A DNA stretch of 64,000 nucleotides from Mesorhabditis belari (taxonomy: Eukaryota; Nematoda; Chromadorea; Rhabditida; Rhabditidae): contig CAUEEP010000930.1 of assembly GCA_958450365.1 (NCBI GenBank), positions 1,941,501 to 2,005,500 of the forward strand, written 5' to 3'. A program made the position numbers and the translations under genes. Below, in pieces: positions 46,780 to 57,893 of this stretch. Position 1 is the stretch's first letter; each line of letters begins with the position of its first letter. Under the pieces are notes generated by a model, which had not been told where the DNA came from, did no database searches, and saw nothing but the letters and a program-made list of their open reading frames with translations.

Positions 46780-49700
46780 TTAATTTCCCTTCAACTTTTG
46801 CCTTCTAAAGCATTTCCAGCACAAAGTAATTAAAATGAATCCAAACAAAACTATAAAGATTACTAATAATCCAAAAATATCTAACAAATGATATTCAATA
46901 AACGATAAATGACGACCATAGGGATCCAATTGAGGAAAAGGACCTAAAGTTTCATTCAAATGTATTCTGTGGACAAAAACTCCAAAACACAACACTGGAT
47001 CATTCAATTTTCTTGTTGTACTAGAAAAAAAATGCCTTTACAAGCCTTTAAACTTTACCATAATTGCCGGCAAACTCTGTGTACTTCACCAAAATCTCGC
47101 TTGGCGAAAATGGTCGATTTGTGATCATTTCGGCGAGCTTTTCAGCGTTTATCCTCAGTCTAAAAAGTCTACAATAACTTTTTAAAGTGATTATAGATCC
47201 TACAAATCTTGCAAATCATCAAAGCCTCACCGATCATCACTTATCAATCTTTGAATCGCTTCCACCAATCTCTTCTCCACTTTCAAATGAGCCTTATCGA
47301 AAACGATTGCCGCGCCGACTCGCTCCAATTGACCCGCGTTGCCGAATTGATCGGCGAATAGAGGAATGCACATTATCTAAAAAGGAAATGCTAGATTATT
47401 AGAAAAAGATCATTGAATCTTGATGATTGAAGCCCCATCAAACCTTCGTTCCACTACTCGCCACCTCTTGCAAGCTTCCCGCTCCAGCATGCGTAACAAA
47501 AGCAGTCAAACGTTTATCACCTGAATCTCATTAGATCAGAAAATCTTAACTGAATATAAAATTCTATCAAATTTGATCAAATTAGATCAAATTCTATTAA
47601 TTTCATTGAGAAAACCGACTCAAAAGCGCCAATGTGGTGCCCAAACAACTGTGTGAACATTGTCCTTCAAAATTAGATTAAATTAGATTAAAATAGATAA
47701 AATTAGATAAAATTAGGTTAAATTAAACAAATTCTATCAAATTCTATCAAATTCTATCAAATTAGATAAAATTAGATAAAATTAGATAAAATTATATTAA
47801 AATAGATTAAAATAGATTAAAATAGATAAAATTAGATAAAATTATATTAAAATAGATTAAAATAGATTAAAATAGATAAAATTAGATAAAATTATATTAA
47901 AATAGATTAAAATAGATAAAATTAGATAAAATTAGATAAAATTAGATAAAATTAGATGAAATTATATTAAAATAGATTAAAATAGATAAAATTAGATAAA
48001 ATTAGATAAAATTAGATCAAATTATATTAAATTAGATAAAATTATATAAAATTAGATAAAATTATATTAAATTAGATTAAATTAGATTAAATTATATTAT
48101 TAGGTTGATGCATAAGTCTTTTCGTTTTTTTCGTACTTCTGTTAAAAAGTAACAAATGCACCAATTGAACTACGGTTGATTTCATTAGAAAAACCAATTA
48201 TTTTTCTGCAAAATAACATTAAAACGGGTTTAAAAATATTTAATGCCTGGATTTTCTTGAGAGTATGAAGTCGGGTAGTCAAAAAGGGCTAACTCGATGA
48301 TGCGGTTTAGGCTCAGGCTCAGGCTCAGGCTCAGGCTAAGCCTCAGCCCAAGCCTGAGCCTGAGCCTGAGCCCGAGCGGTTTAGACACCTTAGCTAAAGA
48401 AAACCTATCTTCGTGTCAATAGATAAAAGATAGAGAAAAAAAAGTTTGATATTTCGCCAAAATTTCAGAGAAATTCATTCAGCCAATTTTTCCGTAGAGT
48501 TTTTTATAGATTTTTACGAAAAAGGCGTTTTTCACTCTCGAATTTGCTTGAAAGTGAACCGAAATTCATTTAAAAAGATGCAAATTGAACAAAAAAACAC
48601 TTTTTATTTAGAGAAAAGCATAGGTTAATTGGTGAATTTGTTACTTTTTAACAGAAGTACGAAAAAAACGAAAAGACTTATGCATCAACCTAATAAATTA
48701 TATTAAATTATATTAAATTAGATTAAATTAGATGAAACTATATTAAAATAGATAAAATTAGATAAAATTAGACTAAAATTAGATTAAATTAGGTCAAATT
48801 CTATCAAATTCTATTCATTTCATTGAGAAAACCGACTCAAAAGCGCCAATTGTGGTGCCCAAACAACTGTGTGAACATTGGCCTTCAATTCTCTCAAAAT
48901 CGGATCCTCTTGATCTTCGTATTTCCAAATGAACGTAATATTTGAAAAGCTAAATCGAATATTGAAATTCAAAACACAAATCCTCACATATTCATCACTT
49001 TGATCAGTGTTTCCTTTGAGATTCTCGGCATATCCACCGAGCGAGCCATTGAGCCGAATGAGATGAAAATCGTATGAGCTCGTTGATTTAGAATCTCATC
49101 AAATTCCTGAATTTGATCTGAATTTGATCTGAATTTGAGCTGAATTTGAATTCCTAGAAGGAAATCGATCTGATACTGTATTTTCTCGAATAGCTGATAT
49201 CAATTTCTATTTAGAATTCCTCACCTCATTCAACTTTTCCCTCTTTTCCAATCCTGACACTGTTAAACCACCAATAAAAGCAATTTTCGAGAGTTTTGGC
49301 TTTGGAAAATCGATTAATGGCTCGGAATTCGGTAAGAAAAATGAGGATTGAATGACGAGTTCCTGAAATTGGAAATTTGAACTGTAAGTTTTCTCGAAAT
49401 TTACCCGAATGCTAGGAATTCGGGATCATTTCTTGTTAAAAGATCATCGAATGGAGTGTAGCCACCGTCGAACAGAGGTCTACAATCGGAAAATCAGCTT
49501 GGCTTTAAGAATAGATTCTAAAGGTTGACTCTAAGAATTTGGCTTTCTAATGAAACAAATCATCGTTTAATTGTTTAAAAAAAAGTGACGATTTTCCCCA
49601 CTTTTCAATCATTTTTTCTAAGCGCTGGCTGATGCTAAAAATATGTGTTATATCTCGAAAAATTACCCATTTTCTGGACATTAATTTGATACCAAAGCGC

Positions 49701-52224
49701 GCAGAAGCAAATGTCTGCGTGTCGAGATATGAGCGGTTCTTTGTGTGTAAAGTAGCAAAAAAGGCGATTTTCCCCACTTTTCAATCATTTTTTTTCTAAG
49801 CGCTGTCTGATGCTAGAAATATGTGGTATATCTCGGAAAAATTACCCATTTTTCTGGACATTAATTTGATACCAAAGCGCACAAAAATAAACGTACTAGT
49901 GTCGAGATATGAGCGTTTGTTTGAGAGCATACTTAGACGACGCAACGCTCCTATAGTGGGGTCACTTTATTCCAGCATTACGTGATGTATCTTCTACTTT
50001 ACTCTTCCTTGGTCAAGCCAAAAATTGCTTTTGAAACAATCTTCTAGGTCCTGGTTTACCTACCGTAAATACCGTAAATACTACCCCACCCCCATAATAA
50101 CGGTGCGGAGCATCGCGTAGTCTAGCTTTGAACGAGGTTTTCTCGACACTGGTTTATGCTACACTGCGCACTTAGGTATCAAAAAATAGCTGAAATTCAG
50201 GGCTATTTTTTGATACCAAAGACGCATTTTTTGGAAGTACGGGCGCTTTGAAATAAAATGAAATATTAAAAAACTTTTGCGACTACGCGACTATACGAAG
50301 GGCGGTGGGGCACTATTACAGTATTTACGGTATGCAAAATAGATCTAATCTTTTTCCTAAACCAAAAATCCTTATTGAAAGCTCTACTTGAAAAGCTCTC
50401 CTCCTCACCAACTTTTCCATTAAAGTATACACAAAATTCATGGCTCGATCGTAGAAAGACATTCGCTCGTTTTTCCTTGAGAGCATCGCTGGAAATTGAC
50501 TAGAACAGTTAAAAAGCTAAAGGAAAGAGAAAAGGCTTTTCAAAAATTTTTAAATCAACCCTTAAAGGATTCTCCATTCTAAATCTATTGTAAAAATACG
50601 ATAATTGACCTTTAATTTCACGCCTCTTTAAGCTAAAGTATTGCTTTTCAAATGCTACACGAGAAATCTTTAAATGAATCTTGAGAATAAACAATCTAAA
50701 CAACCTGGAGCATAACTAATCGCATACGGAGCTCCGAAAATCGTCGAATAGGTCATGCCGGGTGATGTTGAGAAAACAGTTAGGTACTTCTTTAAACCCA
50801 AACGATAGAAAAGACCTTAAAGTAGAGTTTATGCATAAGGTAAGCTTTAAAAAAAACTGATTGTAACTTGGTTAAAGAATTTTAAACACAGCTTTTCGAT
50901 GATTTTCTGGTGTTGAATTTTGTATTTTCACTCACCATATCCACTCCATTCAACGGGTTGTGTAATAGCTACATCAAATTGAAGAGCTTTCAAGCGATTC
51001 ATCATCATCTCGTCCGTAATTATACCTACAATTTGATAAATCTATAAATCTATAGTTATCTTTCGTTTTCTAGTTAGCTTTTCGAATTTCTTACGTTCCA
51101 ATGAATCCAACGCGGCCACTCGAAGCAGATCGATGTACTAAAGAGAACTGTTAGTAAAGAGAACTGTTAGTAAAGAGAACTGTTAGTAAAGAGAACTGTT
51201 AGTAAAGAGAACTGTTACTAAAGAGAACTATTGCTAAAGAGAACTGTTACTAAAGAGAACTGTTAGTAAAGAGAACTGTTAGTAAAGAGAACTATTACTA
51301 AAGAGAACTGTTAGTAAAGAGAACTGCTAGTAAAGAGAACTGTTACTAAAGAGAACTATTGCTAAAGAGAACTGTTACTAAAGAGAACTGTTAGTAAAGA
51401 GAACTGTTACTAAAGAGAACTATTGCTAAAGAGAACTATTACTAAAGAGAACTGTTAGTAAAGAGAACTATTACTAAAGAGAACTGTTAGTAAAGAGAAC
51501 TATTGCTAAAGAGAACTATTACTAAAAAGAACTATTACTAAGCAGATCGATGTACTAAAGAGAACTGTTACTAAAGAGAACTCTTGACTTCTACTTGTTC
51601 CAAGGAAACTCAATTCAAAGTGTATTCCAAAGATTCTACACCGGAAAGAGCGTCTTCATTAAGCATTAAGCGTCTTCATCAGTTTTTCATTAAGCACTCA
51701 CTTTTTTCGTGACCCAAAAATCGGTAAGCGTTGTCGTTTCCCATCTCGCCGAACCGCTTGAATCAGATTTCTGTGCGGTGAATAAATGAATGATGAATTT
51801 CGAGCGTGGCACTTCGATGATCTAAGCTTCCTATTTCAATTATCTAGTTAAATGAGATCTTTGCAGCCTCATCGAACTCACTTGAACATTCCTATTAATC
51901 GGCCCCTTCGCGGCGACTTTCTCGACGAAAAGTGGCTCCAAGTAGGTCTAAAATTCTGAATTAAAATGACAAAATAATAGACAAAATGATAAACAAAATT
52001 GGCAGGAGATCTTCCGTGACCGGGAAAAATGATTCGAAATTCGAAAAAAAACAAAACCCAAGTCTACTCACCACTTTATGGCCAGCTTCACCTAAAATGT
52101 CGGCCACGCGACTCATAAAATTCGTATGCGAATGGCCGAATCTCGGCGAATAAACCAAGACATTCAATGGAGAAATAAAGTGGAATATTTGAAGTAAAAG
52201 AAGAAATTTCAAAAATAGAGGCAT
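46780..52224 (-). CDS. UDP-glycosyltransferase (UGT)
   Basis: This enzyme moves sugar from a UDP-sugar to small lipophilic molecules in the ER, usually for detoxification. About 15 exons on the minus strand: 52072-52224, 51882-51947, 51702-51821, 51095-51137, then about 50936-51025, 50705-50790, 50408-50490, 49428-49480, 49220-49362, 48988-49108, 48830-48952, 47450-47520, 47228-47378, 47058-47160 and 46780-47020. The signal peptide is MPLFLKFLLLLQIF, followed by YSPRFGHSHTNFMSRVADIL. Middle landmarks: FDVAITQPVEWSGYG, STIFGAPYAISY, SEPLIDFPKPKLSKIAFIGG and TIFISFGSMARS. The UGT signature region reads VVWAPQLALL, FVTHAGAGSLQEV and PLFADQFGNAGQLE. A C-terminal membrane helix (FGLLVIFIVLFGFILITLCW) and a dilysine-like tail (KCFRRQKLKGN) follow. 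The signature has THAGAGS where THGG..S is common. Introns are swollen by repeats and MITEs. Some exon edges are approximate. Confidence 0.85.
47550..48098. repeat. AT-rich tandem repeat in UGT intron
   Basis: Dozens of degenerate copies of an 11-mer such as aaattagataa, with ttatatt variants. It continues after the MITE at about 48694-48800, so the MITE inserted into the array. Confidence 0.9.
47607..47672 (-). pseudogene. partial duplicate of a UGT exon inside its own intron
   Basis: This stretch copies the intron/exon junction at about 48824-48892 almost exactly (ccgactcaaaagcgccaa, then gtggtgcccaaacaactgtg) with a one-base deletion and a g/t change. The intact copy encodes the HTVVWAPQLALL block. 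The duplicate breaks off into the AT repeat, so it cannot be a full alternative exon. Confidence 0.85.
48100..48693. mobile_element. mariner-derived MITE in UGT intron
   Basis: The ends TTAGGTTGATGCATAAGTCT and the inverse agacttatgcatcaacctaa have TA flanks at 48098-48099 and 48694-48695. The arms extend about 60 bases. The terminus resembles the mariner at 4960 (TTAGGTTGGTGCAAAAG), so it could be trans-mobilised by that class of enzyme. A ggctcaggctcagg/cctgagcctgagcc palindrome sits near 48305-48377. Confidence 0.85.
49547..49965. mobile_element. MITE family A, rearranged copy (two direct half-units)
   Basis: Two related units at about 49570-49750 and 49765-49965 run in the same direction, each with ccccacttttcaatcatttt, ctaagcgctg, ttaatttgataccaaagcg and gtcgagatatgagcg. 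In copies 1 and 2 the halves are inverted. Lies in a UGT intron. Confidence 0.7.
50059..50335. mobile_element. palindromic MITE family B, copy 1
   Basis: Begins near accgtaaatactaccccacc and ends ggggcactattacagtattt acggta. The arms mirror around caaaaaatagctgaaattca and tattttttgataccaaagac. Shares end and ggtatcaaa motifs with family A. In a UGT intron. Confidence 0.8.
51138..51590. repeat. 17-bp minisatellite next to a UGT splice acceptor
   Basis: About 25 copies of taaagagaactgttact with variants (attact, attgct, gttagt). It starts exactly at the acceptor of the exon 51095-51137. A second copy of that exon's edge (aagcagatcgatgtactaaa) occurs at about 51541, so the array probably arose by duplication of the junction. 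Confidence 0.9.
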
Positions 52225-53050
52225 TTCTCGAAGAAATCACTATTTTTGGTAGTTTGTTTGTTTGTGAGTCCAAAGGTTTATCAAATCACGTTTTGAGTGA
52301 TAACGAAGGCAAAAAAAAAGGATGAATAGAGCATAGAGAACAATAAGTAGTGAATGGAAGGGAAATGAGGCGAAAAGGAAACATTAAAGTATTGAAAAAA
52401 TCGATTTTTCAGAGAGATTTTATCGTTGCAATCTTTAACTAAACTTTACGGTAGTTTTCCCCGTCTTTAATGGCAATTTATGAGTAAATTCACGAAATAC
52501 AAGCAGCCATTTGTTTGACTAGATCGATATCGATAAAAATCATCCTATTTATTAAGTGAAAAATGATTGCGGTACTTTTGATTAAAGCACAATATTGAAA
52601 CTATTTTAAGGATTCGCCTAGTTGTCTAGCAGTCAAAACAGCCTAGTTTGCCGTCTTTAGTATAGCGATTTATGAGTAAACTCACAAAAAAACAAGTTAA
52701 ATGTCATTTATGCCCAAAAGAGTCGGTTCGAATCTTTGAACGAGAACAAAAAAGACAAAATTTATAAAATATAGTATTTTGAAATAGAGTTGTATTTGAA
52801 AAGAAGAACAATCAACTTTGCAAATCCAAAAAAGCGAAAGACGGCTTAGTTTTCTGGCCTTCTCGCTTCTCGTCGACGACATTGACGCGGAGGAAGGCTG
52901 GCTCGCGGTGGGTCGGCGGATGAGCGATGAGCGGTGCGCCGAAGAGTTGCTTTTAGGCGGCCATCTCGTCGGTCGGTAGGAAGTGTTGTGCGGAAAATCA
53001 TAAAAATTATCATGATTTTCGAGAAAAACATATGTAATATTTACATAACT
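52225..53050. other. intergenic; direct repeats and a GC-rich block
   Basis: Two diverged copies of ccgtcttta...tttatgagtaaa.tcac lie near 52460 and 52650. At 52850-52985 a GC-rich block has a coding-like look on the minus strand (for example GAPLIAHPPTHREPAFLRVN), but a stop and no clear start or splice sites, so I leave it uncalled. Confidence 0.45.
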
Positions 53051-53134
53051 ATCCCAAAACAGCGCCGCCCAAAACAGCGCCGCCCAAAACAGCGCCGACC
53101 AAAACAGCGCCAATGCAAAAACGCCCAAAACAAC
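53051..53134. repeat. left terminal inverted repeat of MULE
   Basis: Tandem 15-mers CCCAAAACA plus GCGCCG, ending in caatgcaaaaacgcccaaaa. The same order of variants is seen inverted at the right end. Confidence 0.85.
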
Positions 53135-53494
53135 AAAAATTATTTTCTAGATTTTTGCTTTTGCTTTTTCTTTGCTGTTTTTAACTTTTTCTGTCCACTT
53201 TTTGTGTTTTTAGGGTAAAAAAGGCGGAGAATCCGATTTTTTTAAGCTTTACGCATAGAAACCTGCGATAGCGTTTATTAAAGTGATTTTAACCAAAAAT
53301 CACAATTTTTTTTCCTTTTACGGCCTGTTTTTTAACGTTTTCACTAACTTTTTATTTTTGTAGGTAACAAAGCAGCCTGAAACTGAACGAGGCGTTGCTG
53401 CATACTCATCATCGTCGTCTTATCATCACGGACCGACGTGTTTGTTAACATCGTTTTACGGTTTTTTAGTTATTAATCTATTCTTCTAGGCAGA

Positions 53495-54796
53495 ATGACA
53501 AGCCAAAAAGGACGGTCACTGATTTACGACTCAGATGGATTCGAATATCGAAAGGACAAAGCACTTAAATGCGGTGTACTTTTGAGTTATAGGTAAGGGA
53601 AGTATAATTTATCTTGTAATACCCAGTTCTGTTTCTTTTTAGGTGTTCAAAGGCGAAATGTTATGGCCGAGCCCATCAAAACAAAGCAACCGGCATTCTT
53701 ACGGTCACGAAAAATCACGACCACTTGCCACCAGAAAGCAAAAAACAGGTAGATGATCAAGACATTGTTGCTTGTGTGATAAATGCGTTTTTAGATTCGA
53801 ATTGTGTTCGAAGATGTTAAACACCAAGCAAAGATGGGTGTCCCCGTCAAAGAAATTGTACGGCAGACGATAACAAACAGTCCACCCGACGTAACACGCC
53901 TACTCAATGTATCCGGTTTGCAAAAAAATGGCGAGGCGACAGCGAGTAATTCCTGGCGCAAAAATGTGGCCAAGTCCGATCGATGATGGAAAATTCCGTA
54001 CGCTTTTTAAATGATTTATATAGAAATTAAAATAAAGGTACAAGGTTTCTACGTTTCGACACTTGCGATGCGTATACATCTTGGAATGAAAAGGCAATGA
54101 AAGTCTTCTGGACCGATTGGGGAAAACAACAATTATTGCAGGTTAGTTATATATTTGTAAAATTTTTATTATACTTTAGAATGCCATTTGGTCCTGCGAT
54201 GGGACATTTGCTTCCGCGCCTGCAGGATTTAAACAAGTCTTCATTATTGGCATCGAGGTTGGTTTATTTTAATAAAAGCCCAAATTTAAGAAATTTTAGC
54301 ATGAACATATGTTTGTTCCGTGCGTGTATGCATTTTTGAATCGAAAGGATGCTAACACCTACAAGGAAGTCTTTGGCTATCTTCAAGCAGCTGGCATACC
54401 ACCTCCGCACAAATTAAAAACGGGTTGGATTTAAATATATTTTGGTTTTATGATTTTTTTTCAGATATGGAGCTGGCGTTGTACTGTGGTTTCAATCTTG
54501 CCTATCCCCACTCTGCAACGAAAGTGCACTATTGTACTTTTCATTTTTTCAAGAGCGTTTATGGAGCTATTCAGGTTTTTAATTATAAAAGGTTAATAAG
54601 ATTGTGTTTTAGAAAAACAACTTGTCTGATGTATACCAGGATCCTATTAACAAAATCTTCGTTCAACGATTAATGGTTCTCACTTATGTTCGGCCGATCG
54701 ATGTCAAGACTTCTTTTCAGAATCTCGTCAATGATGCCCTGGTTGCTCTTTCAAGCCGGAAGAATCATTTGGTGGGTGAGTCTTCTTTTATATGAT
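53495..54796 (+). pseudogene. FLYWCH-MULE transposase, probably disabled
   Basis: Exons: 53495-53592, 53643-53748, 53794 to about 54010, 54038-54141, 54180-54257, 54300-54423, 54465-54573 and 54613-54796. The N-terminus is a FLYWCH finger: FEYRKDKALKC, RCSKAKCYGRA and NHDHLPPES give the C-x4-C and H-x-H ligands. After an A7 run near 53927 the expected frame (MARRQRVIPGAK, PSPIDDGKF) lies in another register, so there is a one-base frameshift. The MULE core follows: KVFWTDWG, WSCDGTFASAP (first catalytic Asp), VFIIGIE, VPCVYAFLNRKD, LKTDMELAL (second Asp) and VHYCTFHFFKS (the C.FH motif), then VRPIDVKTSF. The usual C-terminal part, including the last catalytic Glu and any SWIM finger, was not seen. 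Start chosen after the acceptor at 53487-53489. Confidence 0.75.
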
Positions 54797-55045
54797 GGAA
54801 CTAAGCACATTTAGTTTTGTTCGACTTTTTCGAGAAGAATTATATCGGTCATATGTTCATCATCGTTAGTGTTATGTTTCAGAGCCTCTTAGACTATTAA
54901 TTTGATACTATTTTGATGTTTTTTATGCATCGTTTAATTGTTATCGTTTATTGTTGTTGGTCATGTTATTTTTAAATAAATTATCAAAATTAAAAGCTGC
55001 TAATAAAAAAAAATGAATTGTACATTGCAAAAGAAAAAAAAACTT

Positions 55046-55147
55046 TGTTTTGCATCGGCGCTGTTTTGGGCGTTTTTTTCATTGGCGCTGTTTTGGGTAC
55101 GGCGCTGTTTTGGTCGGCGATGTTTTGGTCAGCGCTGTTTTGGGATA
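55046..55147. repeat. right terminal inverted repeat of MULE
   Basis: Inverted tandem cggcgctgttttggg units with tcggcgatgttttgg variants. Confidence 0.85.
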
Positions 55148-55449
55148 GACCCAAATTGATGTTTAAATATTTCCAAAAGAATTTGGTTAAATTTGAGTGA
55201 AACTTTCAAATATTCGTTTCAAACTGAAATTTTCGCGAGAAATCACCCACTTATAAGGGGTCTCGGCTTGAGGGGCGGGGTTTGTCGCGGTTTTGTCGGG
55301 TTTTCATTGCCGATGGCAATCTAGGGTCATGGGTATGACTCGGGTTATGGGGGATGACCAGGGTTATGGGGATGACCTTGTGCGTACCTTGTGGGTCATG
55401 GGTATGAGGTCCGACTCTCACTTTCTGACACATGTGGTATGTCAATTTC
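55148..55449. other. spacer with imperfect G-rich repeats
   Basis: Repeats of gggttatgggg-atgacc and gggtcatgggtatga near 55320-55410. No gene seen. Confidence 0.5.
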
Positions 55450-55781
55450 TTAACTTTGTCTAATTATAAGTTTAAGCTTTTTATCTAGACCAAACGCATA
55501 CTTCAGAATGAATGGACGAAATTCAGGTCGATCGTTGAGTGGCTCGAAGATGCGTTTTGGCAAATTGATTGGAACCGGGCAAAATTTCTAAAAAGTAGAG
55601 TATTGTAAAAAAAAGCAAACAGATTGGTAGCGTACCCTAGAGAGTTTCGCGTATTTCTCCAATTTTGGTGGCGGCTCATACGAAGTCGTTGGTTCCTCTT
55701 CGAACTAAAAAAAGAGTTAAATCGTTATATGAAAATTTCAACCTCTTCCCCGCTGTCATTCGCTACGCTAATGGCTTCCAT
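55450..55781 (-). CDS. small acidic-to-basic protein, unknown
   Basis: Three minus-strand exons, 55743-55781, 55636-55704 and 55450-55587, give 81 codons in frame. The start MEAISVANDSGEEFEEEPTT is acidic and is directly preceded by ttttcagat, a likely spliced-leader acceptor. A Pro-rich middle (SYEPPPKLEKYAKL) leads to CPVPINLPKRIFEPLNDRPE and a basic end. There is no signal peptide or membrane segment, so it is probably intracellular. I recognise no family. The final intron could be longer than I model, since a gtatgc donor occurs near 55500. Confidence 0.5.
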
Positions 55782-56718
55782 ATCTGAAAATATTTGAAAG
55801 AATTTTCAAACGTAATGGAGCTATGCAGAGCTTTAAAAATGATTCATTTAAAAAAATATCTACAAATCTTCAAAATGTGATGTGTTTTACTCTATCCGCG
55901 TAATTTTCAGCCGACTCAAAAAAAGTTTCTCTAATTCTTTCCAACTTCCCAATCCAACAAGGTAACGCTTGGTAAACCGCAAATTTCTTCAAAACATATT
56001 AACATATTTATTAGTTTGCACAAAAAAAAAACAAAAACAGGCTGTGCATGTGAAAGAGATGCTCTTGTCACCTAAAATTTACTCAGGCGTTTACTAAGTT
56101 GTCTGCTAGTTTATCTACTAGTTTATCTACTAGTTATCTGCTAGTTTATCTACTAGTTATTTACTAGTTATCTACTAGTTTATCTGCTTTAGGCGCACGG
56201 AGAACATCAGCCGCCATGATCCTTAACAAAAATTTCTGCTTTTTATGACCCCCATAAACGTTGTGTGCAAGAAAGGAGCTGAGGACGAGGACGAGCTCAG
56301 AACGTACAGGTCAAAATTTTTCCCTTTCGCCAAGTTGGTTTCTTCCATATTTTCATCAAGCAAATTTCCCCTTATTAACCAATAGCTTTGAATATTAGAA
56401 CATGAGAACAAAAGCGAATCATTTCACTCTAAATTGAACTAAACAGGATCTTAATAAGTCGACGAATGTCACAATTTGTCTTTATCTTCATTTTTGACTC
56501 ACAACGCTAAGCATTTCCGTAGATTGACCGGGAAAATTTCAAGTTTTCAGCTTTAAGTCTCGACACGGATCTAGTTTTTCTTCTTTATCTTAGTTTTTTT
56601 TTCCATCATTTCAAATCCCGATTATTAAGAATATGCGGAAGAAAATGCCTAGAAAAGGCTAAAAATCAGTGGATTAAAAAGCCTCACTTGTTGGCTTTTT
56701 GGGTGGCTTTTGTTGAAA
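55782..56718. other. intergenic with CTAGTTTATCT repeat
   Basis: Contains a tandem repeat at about 56095-56185 (ctagtttatctactagttat). The minus-strand open frame at 56.22-56.41 kb has a Ser run and no support. Confidence 0.45.
56095..56185. repeat. tandem repeat
   Basis: Seven or so units of ctagtttatcta/ctagttatctg. Confidence 0.85.
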
Positions 56719-56999
56719 ATGCATTTTTTCCATCTTCTAGCCGCATTTCTTTCCCTCGTTCATTTGGGGACAGCAATTGCAATTGAAGTGCGGTGAGTTG
56801 AAAGAAATTTTGCTAGCTTTATAGTCTAGCGTTAGAGAAATTTACCCTTAAACTTTCAGCCATCATATTCGGGATGATTTGGCGAGGAAACGTTTCTGGC
56901 CTCTTTGTGCTGCTGCTTACACAAATCCGACGAAATGCATTGATAAATGGTTGAATGCTCAGGGTGAAATGAGTAATAGAAAGAAAAATAATGAATAGA

Positions 57000-57260
57000 G
57001 GAAGTAAAGGAAGGAAGGAAAGAAAGGAAAGAAATTCTTTATCTTACATCAAATGCTTTATCAAGAAACAAAGAAACTGAAAACTAAAAGAAAGTAAAGT
57101 AAAGAAAGTAAAGTAAAGAAAGAAAGTAAAAGGAAGTAAAGGAAAGAATGAATTGAGAGAAGTAAAGAAAGAAAGTAAAGGAAGTAAAGAAAGTAAAGAA
57201 AGTAAGTAAAGAAATTCTTTATCTTACATCAAATGCTTTATCAAGAAACAAAGAAACTGA
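57000..57260. repeat. AAAG-rich repeats with a 50-bp duplication
   Basis: aaagaaagtaaag-type microsatellite. The block gaaattctttatcttacatc and about 35 following bases occur twice, near 57032 and 57209. Confidence 0.85.
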
Positions 57261-57635
57261 AAAATAAAGAAATTTCGAAAATCCATAAATTTGATAGAAA
57301 TTTAATAGAAACTGCTTTTCTGTATAGTGAAATCAGAATTTACTACAATTGAAATCATTTTCGTTCAGCTAATTCGTCAGTTGACTCTTCCGTGTGATGA
57401 GATTTTCCAAAAATGATACTTGCAGTGGTTATACAGCTATTTCACCGACTCTCCGAGTTATTGCACTTGTTTTTCGGTAAACAAATTCATTGATTTTCAT
57501 TTTAATAAGTATTCAACCTTTCACTAATAATTTTAAATGATTTAAATGATCCAAAAGCTTACTTTTAGAGGTACAACAACTGATGGACAGCTCTTTGCCG
57601 AAGGAGTTGAGAGTCTAAAACCGGAATGTGAGTCT

Positions 57636-57852
57636 TGTTTCTGCTTCTTCTTCCTCTTCTTCTTCTTCTTCCTCTTCTTCTTCTTGGCCCTCCCTTTTCT
57701 TCTTCTTCCTTCCTTCTTCTTCTTCTTCTTCTTCTTCTTCTTTCCTTCTTCTTCCTTCTCTCCCCCTTCTCTTCTTTCCTCTTTCCTTTCTTCTTCTTCT
57801 CCTCCCTTTCTTCTTCTTCTTCTTCTTCTTCTTCCTTTTCTCCTCTTCTTCT

Positions 57853-57888
<36 letters not shown>

Positions 57889-57893
57889 GAGAT
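57636..57893. repeat. CTT microsatellite
   Basis: About 255 bases of ctt/cttcctt repeats in a lipase intron. It creates long artificial Ser, Leu or Glu open frames. Confidence 0.95.

Larger units (their letters stand above)
53051..55147 (+). mobile_element. FLYWCH-MULE transposon with tandem-repeat inverted ends
   Basis: The left end (53051-53134) is four copies of CCCAAAACAGCGCCG plus a tail. The right end (55046-55147) carries the same repeats inverted (cggcgctgttttggg). Between them is an intron-containing gene for a FLYWCH zinc finger and a MULE transposase core. Size about 2.1 kb. No clear 8-10 bp target duplication was seen, so ends may lie slightly further out. Confidence 0.75.

Noticed and set aside
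51138..51590. Regularly spaced repeats that could look like a CRISPR array
   Set aside because: Units are contiguous 17-mers without unique spacers, in a eukaryotic intron.
52697..53128. 143-codon minus-strand frame with repeated ALFWAALFW
   Set aside because: The repeat is the MULE terminal 15-mer read as protein; the rest has no start or splice support, though the GC-rich part is noted separately.
56223..56411. Minus-strand 62-codon frame
   Set aside because: No splice or family support and contains a simple Ser run.
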